Shown here piece by piece: positions 6,712 through 12,984 of a DNA stretch of 12,984 nucleotides. How positions within the stretch are numbered: position 1 is the first letter of the stretch; each line of letters starts with the position of its first letter. The DNA comes from RGIG8767 sp964386235 (GTDB lineage: Bacteria > Bacillota > Clostridia > Lachnospirales > Lachnospiraceae): assembly GCA_964386235.1 (NCBI GenBank), contig CAYLSH010000057.1:1-12984 (forward strand), given 5' to 3'. Position numbers and translations under genes: made by a program. Under the pieces are notes generated by a model. The model had not been told where the DNA came from and searched no databases. It saw nothing but the letters and a program-made list of their open reading frames with translations.

Positions 6712-8487
6712 ATGTTTTACCCGGATGAACTGGTAGAAGAGGTTCGTTCCCAAAATGATATAGTGGATGTGATATCGGGCTATGTGCGTCTGCAAAAGAA
6801 GGGCGCCAGTTATTTCGGACTATGCCCTTTTCATAATGAAAAATCACCATCCTTTTCGGTTTCTCCAACCAAACAGATGTATTACTGTTTCGGATGCGGA
6901 GCCGGTGGGAATGTATTTACCTTTTTGATGAATTATGAAAATGATACTTTCCCCGAGGCAATCAAAACATTGGCGGACAGAGCCGGAATCAGCCTGCCCC
7001 AGATTGAGTATTCGGAGGAAATGAAAAAAGAAGCGGATAAAAAAGCGGTTCTTTTGGAGATCAATAAAGAAGCAGCCAAGTATTTTTATTATCAGCTTCG
7101 TGCAAAGCAGGGAGAAAACGGCTTACACTATCTGGAAAAAAGAGAATTGTCCGAAGAAACCATGAAGCATTGGGGGCTTGGTTACTCTAACAAATTTGCG
7201 GATGATCTGGTCAAATATCTGAAACAGAAGGGCTATCAGGATGAGCAGATTATTCAGGCAGGACTTGCCACCAATGATGAGAGATTCGGTACACATGACA
7301 AATTCTGGAATCGAGTTATGTTTCCGATACAGGACGTAAACCACCGGGTGATCGGTTTTGGCGGACGTGTTATGGGAGAGGGCGAACCGAAGTATCTTAA
7401 CTCACCCGAGACCCCTGTTTTTGACAAGAGCCGCAATCTCTATGGATTAAATTTCGCCAGAAGCAGCAGGCGGGATCACATGATCCTGTGTGAGGGTTAC
7501 ATGGATGTCATTTCCATGCATCAGGCAGGATTTACACAGGCGGTTGCCTCCTTAGGAACGGCATTTACTTCCGGACAGGCGAATCTTTTGCGAAGGTTTA
7601 CGGAGACCGTGATCTTATCCTATGACAGTGATGGTGCCGGTACGAAGGCGGCATTACGCGCGATCGGGATTCTCAGGGAAAACGGCATGAATGCGAGGGT
7701 ATTGAACCTAGAACCCTATAAGGATCCGGATGAATTTATCAAGAATCTGGGAAAAGAGGCCTTTGAGGAACGGATTAAGAATGCAGAGAACAGTTTTTTA
7801 TTTGAACTCCGTATTTTAGAAAGAAATTACAATCTCTCGGATCCGCAGGAGAAAACGGCGTTTCACCGTGAGATTGCCAAGAAACTCTGTGGCTTTTCAG
7901 AAGAAGTGGAGCGGGAGAATTATATCGAGGCGGTTGCACAAAAGTACCATATCAGTTTTGAGTCGCTGCGTGCCATGGTCGGTCAGTATGGCAATCAACA
8001 GGGGCTGATCAAGCCCATTGAAAGGCCTAAGTCCGGTATTCAGAAAAAAACATCGGCACAGGATTCCATTATGCTTACGCAGGGGCTCTTGCTTACCTGG
8101 CTTGTGGAAGATGGACAGGTATATCCCAAGATCCGTAAGTATATTTCTACGGAGGATTTTACAGAGGAACCCTATGCAAGGGTGGCAACGCATCTTCTTG
8201 CAGATCTGGAAAAAGGAGTCTGTGAACCGGCAGCGATTATATCTTTGTTTTCGGATGAAGATGAACAAAGAAAAGTGGCAGAACTGTTTAACAGTAAACT
8301 GCCGCCCATGGAAACACTTGCAGAGCGCGAGAAGGCGTTAAAGGATGTGCTGATTGCGGTAAAAAGAAACAGTTATGAAGTATTTACCAAGCGTCTGGCA
8401 CAGGATGTCAATGGTCTAAATAAGGTAATTGAAGGGAAAAAAGCACTGGAAGAACTGGAAAAAGTGCATATTTCCTTGGAATCATGA
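6712..8487 (+). CDS. dnaG: DNA primase DnaG
   Basis: A 591-residue primase that lays down RNA primers at the replication fork and works with the DnaB helicase. Domains in order: a CHC2 zinc-binding domain with Cys38, His41, Cys59 and Cys62 (CPFHNEKSPSF...CFGCGAGG); the catalytic core with the RVMFPIQD and YLNSPETPVFDKS blocks; the TOPRIM metal site with Glu261 (CEGYMDV) and Asp305/Asp307 (YDSDGAGTKAA); then a more variable C-terminal helicase-interaction region from about 430. Length and motifs are normal for a bacterial primase, with no truncation. It follows dgt by 14 bp and precedes rpoD by 66 bp, the classic primase-sigma pairing without rpsU. Confidence 0.97.
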   Translation: MFYPDELVEEVRSQNDIVDVISGYVRLQKKGASYFGLCPFHNEKSPSFSVSPTKQMYYCFGCGAGGNVFTFLMNYENDTFPEAIKTLADRAGISLPQIEYSEEMKKEADKKAVLLEINKEAAKYFYYQLRAKQGENGLHYLEKRELSEETMKHWGLGYSNKFADDLVKYLKQKGYQDEQIIQAGLATNDERFGTHDKFWNRVMFPIQDVNHRVIGFGGRVMGEGEPKYLNSPETPVFDKSRNLYGLNFARSSRRDHMILCEGYMDVISMHQAGFTQAVASLGTAFTSGQANLLRRFTETVILSYDSDGAGTKAALRAIGILRENGMNARVLNLEPYKDPDEFIKNLGKEAFEERIKNAENSFLFELRILERNYNLSDPQEKTAFHREIAKKLCGFSEEVERENYIEAVAQKYHISFESLRAMVGQYGNQQGLIKPIERPKSGIQKKTSAQDSIMLTQGLLLTWLVEDGQVYPKIRKYISTEDFTEEPYARVATHLLADLEKGVCEPAAIISLFSDEDEQRKVAELFNSKLPPMETLAEREKALKDVLIAVKRNSYEVFTKRLAQDVNGLNKVIEGKKALEELEKVHISLES

Positions 8488-8506
8488 TAAAAATAAAGGA
8501 TAGAAT
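8476..8506 (+). promoter_or_regulatory. Possible internal promoter ahead of rpoD
   Basis: TAGAAT (8501-8506) is one base from the -10 consensus. TTGGAA (8476-8481), a partial -35 box, lies inside the end of dnaG. The 19-bp spacer is longer than ideal, so this is a weak candidate. An internal promoter would let sigma factor be made independently of primase, as in other bacteria. Confidence 0.3.
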
Positions 8507-8508
8507 AT

Positions 8509-8532
8509 GGTAATGCTATTGGAAGTATTACC
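8509..8532 (+). other. Stem-loop in the dnaG-rpoD gap
   Basis: GGTAATGCT (8509-8517) pairs with AGTATTACC (8524-8532) over 9 bp with one G-U pair and a 6-base loop, ATTGGA. It has no T run, so it is not a normal terminator. It sits 21 bp before the rpoD start and just upstream of its ribosome binding site. It could be an mRNA processing or stability element or a weak translation control. Confidence 0.5.
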
Positions 8533-8553
8533 TATACGGAAAGGAAAAAATAC

Positions 8554-9678
8554 ATGATGGATGAAGCAGCACTGGCAAAATATGAGGAGAAAGTAAAAAG
8601 CATACTTGCTCTTGCAAAGAAAAAGAAAAATGTTCTGGAGTATCAGGAGATTCAGGATCATTTTGCGGAATTGAATCTGGAAGAAGAGCAGTTTGCGCGT
8701 GTGGTGGAAACACTGGAACAGAGCGGAGTGGATGTACTTAAGATTACCACCGAAGAGGATGATGAATTAATCGAGGATGAAGAGATCGTCCTGACAGAAG
8801 AAGATGAAGTGGACGTGGAGAATATCGATCTTTCCGTTCCGGATGGTGTCAGTATCGAGGACCCTGTCAGAATGTATTTAAAGGAGATCGGTAAGGTTCC
8901 TCTTTTGAGTGCGGAAGAAGAAATTGAACTGGCACAGAGAATGGAAGAGGGCGATGAAGAAGCCAAGAAAAAACTGGCGGAAGCCAATCTTCGTCTGGTA
9001 GTCAGCATAGCCAAGCGTTATGTGGGACGTGGAATGCTTTTCTTAGATCTGATTCAGGAAGGAAACCTGGGTCTTATTAAGGCAGTAGAGAAATTCGACT
9101 ATCGAAAAGGATATAAATTCTCCACATATGCAACATGGTGGATCCGTCAGGCGATTACCAGAGCCATTGCCGATCAGGCAAGAACCATCCGTATACCGGT
9201 GCATATGGTGGAAACAATCAACAAACTGATCCGTGTCAGCAGACAGTTATTACAGGAACTGGGAAGGGAACCTTCTCCGGAAGAAATCGCAGAAGAAATG
9301 AATATGCCGGTGGAGCGTGTGCGTGAGATCCTAAAGATCAGTCAGGAACCGGTTTCTCTGGAAACCCCGATCGGGGAAGAAGAGGACAGCCATCTGGGTG
9401 ATTTTATTCAGGATGACAATGTGCCGGTGCCGGCGGATGCGGCGGCATTTACCCTGTTAAAAGAACAACTTGTTGAAGTGTTGAATACCTTGACAGAAAG
9501 AGAACAGAAGGTATTGCGTCTGCGTTTCGGTTTAGACGACGGACGTGCCAGAACTTTGGAAGAAGTCGGAAAAGAGTTTAACGTTACGCGTGAACGTATC
9601 CGTCAGATCGAAGCCAAGGCACTTCGTAAACTTCGTCATCCGAGCAGAAGCAGAAAATTAAAGGACTATCTGGATTAA
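8554..9678 (+). CDS. rpoD: Primary RNA polymerase sigma factor (sigma-70/SigA)
   Basis: A 374-residue housekeeping sigma factor that directs RNA polymerase to -10/-35 promoters. Region 1.1 spans about 10-60, followed by a strongly acidic linker (about 67-90). Region 1.2 is at 101-130 (IEDPVRMYLKEIG). Region 2, with the -10 recognition and melting helix (KGYKFSTYATWWIRQAITRA), spans about 145-215. Region 3 spans about 218-295. Region 4, with the -35 helix-turn-helix (TLEEVGKEFNVTRERIRQIEAKAL), spans about 305-374 and ends RHPSRSRKLKDYLD, the hallmark of a primary sigma. Length equals the usual Gram-positive SigA. Two adjacent ATGs (8554, 8557) are possible; AAGGA at 8541-8545 suits either. The 6S-like RNA at the left end would bind holoenzyme containing this protein. 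Confidence 0.98.
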   Translation: MMDEAALAKYEEKVKSILALAKKKKNVLEYQEIQDHFAELNLEEEQFARVVETLEQSGVDVLKITTEEDDELIEDEEIVLTEEDEVDVENIDLSVPDGVSIEDPVRMYLKEIGKVPLLSAEEEIELAQRMEEGDEEAKKKLAEANLRLVVSIAKRYVGRGMLFLDLIQEGNLGLIKAVEKFDYRKGYKFSTYATWWIRQAITRAIADQARTIRIPVHMVETINKLIRVSRQLLQELGREPSPEEIAEEMNMPVERVREILKISQEPVSLETPIGEEEDSHLGDFIQDDNVPVPADAAAFTLLKEQLVEVLNTLTEREQKVLRLRFGLDDGRARTLEEVGKEFNVTRERIRQIEAKALRKLRHPSRSRKLKDYLD

Positions 9679-9686
9679 GACCGGAT

Positions 9687-9691
9687 AAGGA
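9687..9691 (+). promoter_or_regulatory. Ribosome binding site that fixes the trmK start
   Basis: AAGGA directly abuts ATG 9692 but lies six bases before ATG 9698, so the second ATG is the likely start. Confidence 0.65.
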
Positions 9692-9697
9692 ATGAAT

Positions 9698-10420
9698 ATG
9701 GATAAAAAGGAAATAATCCTGTCAAAACGGATGCAGATGGTTGCAGACATGGTAACAAAGGGCAGTATTGTTGCGGATATCGGTTGTGACCATGGATTTG
9801 TATCCATCTATCTGACAGAACAGGGAATCAGTCCGCATGTAATTGCCATGGATGTCAATGAGGGTCCCCTGCTTCGCGCAAAAGAGCATATTATTGCGCG
9901 TGGACTTTCTTCCCGGATCGAAGTCAGATTATCCGATGGCATGAAGCAATTACAGGATCAGGAGGCAGATGCAGCCATTATAGCAGGCATGGGAGGCAGA
10001 CTGGTCATAAAGATTCTTTCTGCGCATATGGATAGAGTAAGAAATCTGCGGGAGATCATTTTGCAGCCGCAGTCGGAGATTCATCTGGTAAGACATTTTC
10101 TTTCCGATAATGGGTTTTCCATCCTGCAGGAAGAGATGGTGGAGGATGCCGGAAAATATTATCCGTGCATAAAGGCCTCCTATTGCGGTAAAAAGGAAGT
10201 TTATACGGACTGCGAGGCTTGGTATGGTCCGCTGTTGTTACGACAAAGACATTTGGTTTTAAGAGAATATCTGTTAAAAGAAAAAAGACAGTATGAAACG
10301 ATTGCTATGCAGATTAAAAACCATGCACAAAAAACGGACATAGGACAAGAGAAGGAGGACGCCATAAAAGATCGGCAAAAAAGGGTCGATATGGCACTTT
10401 CCTTATTTGAGGAGGGATAG
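9698..10420 (+). CDS. trmK: tRNA (adenine(22)-N(1))-methyltransferase TrmK
   Basis: A 240-residue class I AdoMet-dependent methyltransferase that would place the m1A22 modification on tRNA. It opens with LSKRMQMVADMV, followed by the AdoMet motif Asp27-IGCDHG-Gly33, the acidic ribose-binding Asp52 in MDVNEGPL, the SDGM segment near 79-82, and the family-typical GMGG at 97-100. The block LQPQSEIHLVRHFLSDNGF followed by a VEDAGKYYP segment is characteristic of TrmK. A helical, lysine-rich C-terminal part (about 185-240) fits the coiled-coil extension seen in the family. It starts 19 bp after rpoD. In Bacillus subtilis trmK (yqfN) also lies just after the dnaG-sigA region and next to the nif3-like yqfO, so the order is conserved. 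Only 1 bp separates it from the next gene. Confidence 0.92.
   Translation: MDKKEIILSKRMQMVADMVTKGSIVADIGCDHGFVSIYLTEQGISPHVIAMDVNEGPLLRAKEHIIARGLSSRIEVRLSDGMKQLQDQEADAAIIAGMGGRLVIKILSAHMDRVRNLREIILQPQSEIHLVRHFLSDNGFSILQEEMVEDAGKYYPCIKASYCGKKEVYTDCEAWYGPLLLRQRHLVLREYLLKEKRQYETIAMQIKNHAQKTDIGQEKEDAIKDRQKRVDMALSLFEEG
10410..10415 (+). promoter_or_regulatory. Ribosome binding site of the nif3-like gene, inside trmK
   Basis: A perfect AGGAGG lies six bases before ATG 10422 and within the last codons of trmK, whose stop is at 10418-10420. This arrangement predicts translational coupling. It also rules out the longer TTG start at 10407, which precedes the site. Confidence 0.8.
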
Positions 10421-10421
10421 C

Positions 10422-11204
10422 ATGCGCTGTAGTGAGGTCATGAATATTCTGGAGACATTGTCTCCGCTCATGTTTGCAGAAAAGTGGGATAATGTTGGTC
10501 TTCTGATCGGAAGGGAAGATAAGACGATACATAAGGTTATGATTGCACTGGATGCTACGGATGATGTTGTGGAACAGGCAGTGTTACAGGGCGTGGATCT
10601 TCTTTTGACACATCATCCGCTTTTGTTTTCTTCCATAAAAAGGATCACAGAAGCCGATTTTATAGGGCGCAGACTTATTAGTCTGATCCGGAATGATATC
10701 TGTTATTACGCCATGCATACCAATTTTGATGTCATGGGGATGGCGGATGCGGCAGCGGATGCACTGGGGCTGCATAAATGTGAAGTGCTGGATATTACTT
10801 ACGAGGATGAGATTTCCAAGGAAGGAATCGGAAGAATCGGAAAACTAAGGACCAAAATGACACTGGAGCAGGCAGCAGGCCTTTGTAAGGAAGCTTTTTT
10901 GGTGGATAAGGTCAGAGTATATGGAGATGCCAAGACAGAAGTGGAAAGCATTGCGGTTGTGCCCGGTTCGGGGAAGGATTATATTGAGGCGGCAATCGCA
11001 AAAGGTGCGGATGTTCTGATTACCGGGGATATCGGACATCATAATGGGCTGGATGCCATGGAACAGGGACTTGCCGTTATTGATGCCGGTCATTACGGAA
11101 TAGAAAAGCTGTTTGTACCCTATATGGAAGAGTTTTTTGCAGATCAGATGCCGGAACTTTCCGTTATCAAGGCAATTGAGAAACCGCCGTTTTATATATG
11201 CTAA
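10422..11204 (+). CDS. Nif3-like dinuclear metal centre protein
   Basis: A 260-residue member of the Nif3/YqfO family, often labelled GTP cyclohydrolase I type 2. These proteins form toroidal hexamers with two metal ions per subunit; their cellular role is not settled. The expected metal ligands are present: His64 and His65 (LLLTHHPLLF), Asp103 in HTNFD (with His99), and His224 and Glu228 in GHYGIEK. The N-terminal AEKWDNVGLLIG block is also typical. Family members in Bacillus carry an extra inserted PII-like domain of about 100 residues. Here the middle (about 130-180) is short, so that insert is absent. The gene is probably translationally coupled to trmK and abuts the kinase gene. Confidence 0.93.
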   Translation: MRCSEVMNILETLSPLMFAEKWDNVGLLIGREDKTIHKVMIALDATDDVVEQAVLQGVDLLLTHHPLLFSSIKRITEADFIGRRLISLIRNDICYYAMHTNFDVMGMADAAADALGLHKCEVLDITYEDEISKEGIGRIGKLRTKMTLEQAAGLCKEAFLVDKVRVYGDAKTEVESIAVVPGSGKDYIEAAIAKGADVLITGDIGHHNGLDAMEQGLAVIDAGHYGIEKLFVPYMEEFFADQMPELSVIKAIEKPPFYIC

Positions 11205-11216
11205 AAGGCAGATGGG

Positions 11217-11222
11217 AAGGTG
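11217..11222 (+). promoter_or_regulatory. Ribosome binding site that fixes the kinase start
   Basis: AAGGTG lies five bases before ATG 11228. The earlier in-frame ATG at 11198 overlaps the end of the nif3-like gene and has no such site. Confidence 0.7.
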
Positions 11223-11227
11223 AAAAT

Positions 11228-12877
11228 ATGTCAGTTATTACAATTTTGGGCAAACGCAGGGAATATGCGGATGGAACTACTTTTGAAGAGATTGCTAAAG
11301 AATACCAGGAACAATACAACAATACGATCGCGCTGGTAACGGAGAATCGTAAGATCAGGGAATTACATAAAACAGTCAGCAAGGATGCTACGCTGGAATT
11401 TATTACGTTGTCTTCCACGATCGGACATAAGACGTATGAGAGAAGTGCGATTATGCTTCTGGTAAAAGCAGCACATGATGTGCTGGGAGACAAGGTGCGT
11501 ATTAAGGTTGAGTTTTCCATAGGGAAAGGCATATACTGTGCGGTCACGGGTGAACACAAGATCAAAGATGAAGAAGTGAAAAAGATTCATGACCGCATGA
11601 ATGAACTGGTTTTACAGGATATTCCGATTGTAAAAAAGCCCTATCATGTTGCGGAAGCAATTGAAATATTTGATAAACAGGGCATGGTGGATAAAGTAAA
11701 ACTGTTTAAGTACCGCCGCAGTTCCTATGTTAATGTATATTCGCTGGATGGTTACAAGGATTATTATTATGGTTATATGCTGCCAAGTACGGGCTATATG
11801 AAATACTTTGAGGTTCTTCCGTATGAGGATGGTATTCTCTTACTTTTGCCGGATAAAGATTGTCCCACCAAATTGGAAATGTTCGAACCGAGGGAGAAAT
11901 TATACCATACCCTTGATGAAGCCAATTCATGGGGAGAGGATCTGGGCATCCGCTCTGTGGGGGATCTGAATACACAGATTTGTGAAGGAAGACTCTCCGA
12001 TATCATCTTGGTGCAGGAAGCACTGCAGGAGAGAAGAATTGCGGAGATCGCGCAGGAGATCGTAAATCGTAAGGGCGTTAAGTTTGTTATGATCGCAGGC
12101 CCATCATCATCCGGTAAGACTTCATTTTCTCACAGATTATCCATCCAGCTTCAGACACATGGCTTAAAACCGCATCCGATTGCAGTGGATGATTACTTTG
12201 TAGAACGTGAAAAAACACCAAAGGATGCGGATGGTAATTATAATTTTGAATGCTTAGAAGCGATTGATATTGAGCAGTTTAATTCGGATATGTGCAGGCT
12301 TTTAGCAGGTGAAAGGGTGGAATTGCCCACATTTAACTTTAAAACGGGTCACCGGGAATACAATGGAAATTTCAAACAGTTAGGACCGGAGGATATTCTG
12401 GTGATTGAGGGAATCCATGGACTGAATGATAAGATGTCCCATGCTCTTCCGACAGAAAGCAAGTTTAAGATCTATATCAGTGCCTTGACGAGTTTGAATA
12501 TCGATGGACATAACCGGATTCCGACTACGGATGGAAGACTGATCAGACGAATGGTACGGGATGCAAGAACAAGGGGCGCAGGAGCCACAAGGACACTTCA
12601 GATGTGGCCGAGCGTAAGAAGGGGAGAAGAGGAGAATATTTTCCCTTATCAGGAAAGTGCGGATGTGATGTTTAATTCCGCCCTGATTTATGAACTTGCC
12701 GTATTAAAACCATATGCGGAACCGCTGCTTTACAGCGTGCGTAAGGAAGATCCGGAATACTATGAGGCACAGCGTCTTTTGAAATTCCTGGGATACTTCT
12801 TAACCGTACCGGCGGACGGCATTCCTAACAATTCCCTGATTCGGGAATTTTGCGGTGGCAGTTGTTTTAAAGTTTAA
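11228..12877 (+). CDS. Nucleoside (uridine) kinase-like protein with N-terminal TGS and SAD-like domains
   Basis: A 549-residue fusion. Residues 1-60 form a TGS domain, as at the N-terminus of threonyl-tRNA synthetase. Residues about 61-140 resemble the second additional (editing) domain of that enzyme. About 275-549 is a P-loop kinase of the uridine kinase/phosphoribulokinase family, with Walker A GPSSSGKTS at 291-299 (Lys297), a following VDDYF substrate-site segment, the LPTFNFKTGHREY block and the IEGIHGLND segment. Such kinases phosphorylate uridine or cytidine with ATP or GTP; the true substrate of this fused class is not known to me. In the SAD-like part the HSxxH metal site of ThrRS appears to be RSAIM (72-76), so editing activity is not expected. 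It begins 23 bp after the nif3-like gene and is the last gene of the run. Confidence 0.9.
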   Translation: MSVITILGKRREYADGTTFEEIAKEYQEQYNNTIALVTENRKIRELHKTVSKDATLEFITLSSTIGHKTYERSAIMLLVKAAHDVLGDKVRIKVEFSIGKGIYCAVTGEHKIKDEEVKKIHDRMNELVLQDIPIVKKPYHVAEAIEIFDKQGMVDKVKLFKYRRSSYVNVYSLDGYKDYYYGYMLPSTGYMKYFEVLPYEDGILLLLPDKDCPTKLEMFEPREKLYHTLDEANSWGEDLGIRSVGDLNTQICEGRLSDIILVQEALQERRIAEIAQEIVNRKGVKFVMIAGPSSSGKTSFSHRLSIQLQTHGLKPHPIAVDDYFVEREKTPKDADGNYNFECLEAIDIEQFNSDMCRLLAGERVELPTFNFKTGHREYNGNFKQLGPEDILVIEGIHGLNDKMSHALPTESKFKIYISALTSLNIDGHNRIPTTDGRLIRRMVRDARTRGAGATRTLQMWPSVRRGEEENIFPYQESADVMFNSALIYELAVLKPYAEPLLYSVRKEDPEYYEAQRLLKFLGYFLTVPADGIPNNSLIREFCGGSCFKV

Positions 12878-12890
12878 AATGTTTTATAAT
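12862..12890 (+). promoter_or_regulatory. Sigma-A type promoter for a transcript leaving the window
   Basis: A perfect TATAAT (12885-12890) lies 17 bp after TTGTTT (12862-12867), and the -35 box is inside the last codons of the kinase gene. Transcription would start near 12897 and run into the tandem hairpins. No complete gene follows in the window. Confidence 0.55.
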
Positions 12891-12922
12891 GTGGTTTGCA
12901 ATAAGTAGGAGAATTGGTCGCA

Positions 12923-12968
12923 ACAGGAAAACTTCGTTTTCCTGTGGAAGAAAACTTTGTTTTCTTCC
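12923..12968 (+). repeat. Two tandem, closely related hairpins
   Basis: Hairpin 1 is ACAGGAAAAC/GTTTTCCTGT (12923-12945) with loop TTC. Hairpin 2 is GGAAGAAAAC/GTTTTCTTCC (12946-12968) with loop TTT. Both have 10 perfectly paired bases, share GAAAAC-TTY-GTTTTC at the tip, and abut without a gap. Neither is followed by a T run. They lie just downstream of a promoter and may be a leader structure or part of a dispersed repeat. Confidence 0.7.
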
Positions 12969-12984
12969 CACGGGGAGATGTTTT

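Noticed and set aside
8658..9014. Serine-rich antisense frame of 118 codons opposite rpoD
   Set aside because: The serine runs are the reverse complement of the glutamate-rich sigma sequence; not a gene.
1..12984. CRISPR arrays, insertion sequences, tRNA or rRNA genes, phage or defence genes
   Set aside because: I looked for regularly spaced repeats, transposase or integrase motifs and tRNA-like folds and saw none.

Overview
The window looks like chromosomal DNA from a low-to-moderate GC, Gram-positive anaerobe of the class Clostridia, most likely Lachnospiraceae. The reasons are the gene order dgt-like, dnaG, rpoD, trmK, nif3-like and TGS-domain nucleoside kinase, strong purine-rich ribosome binding sites, TATAAT-type promoters and a 6S-type RNA. 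It also carries a zinc-ribbon membrane protein beside a condensation-fold acyltransferase, a pair I associate with this family. The family assignment comes from memory of related genomes, not from a search.

Left end (1-310): a promoter and a rod-shaped non-coding RNA best explained as 6S RNA (about 53-232), followed by a perfect 15-bp stem-loop. From 312 to 3493 on the plus strand lie a large membrane-anchored SpoIID/LytB-domain protein and a six-helix YihY/BrkB-family membrane protein, 23 bp apart.

Middle (3498-5567, minus strand): a two-gene unit. The first-transcribed gene encodes a 432-residue condensation-domain-like acyltransferase with an intact HHxxxDG motif. The second encodes a 246-residue protein with a four-cysteine zinc ribbon and six membrane helices. 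The unit ends 4 bp from the yihY-like gene in convergent orientation, and it is divergent from dgt across about 125 bp.

Right part (5693-12877, plus strand): a tightly packed run that is a clostridial form of the macromolecular-synthesis cluster. It encodes a dGTPase-like HD hydrolase, DNA primase, the primary sigma factor, tRNA(adenine-22) methyltransferase, a Nif3-family metalloprotein and a fused TGS/SAD/uridine-kinase-like protein. Gaps are 1-66 bp, and the nif3 ribosome binding site lies inside the end of trmK. The widest gap, before rpoD, holds a small stem-loop. In several of these genes the best ribosome binding site points to a start downstream of the longest possible frame, and I used those starts.

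Right end (12878-12984): a well-formed promoter overlaps the end of the kinase gene and is followed by two tandem, closely related hairpins. The product lies off the window.

Most of the window is conserved housekeeping DNA. I see no CRISPR array, insertion sequence, tRNA, rRNA or recognisable defence system. The least explained parts are the acyltransferase/zinc-ribbon pair, the roughly 400-residue N-terminal region of the SpoIID-like protein and the tandem hairpins at the right end.
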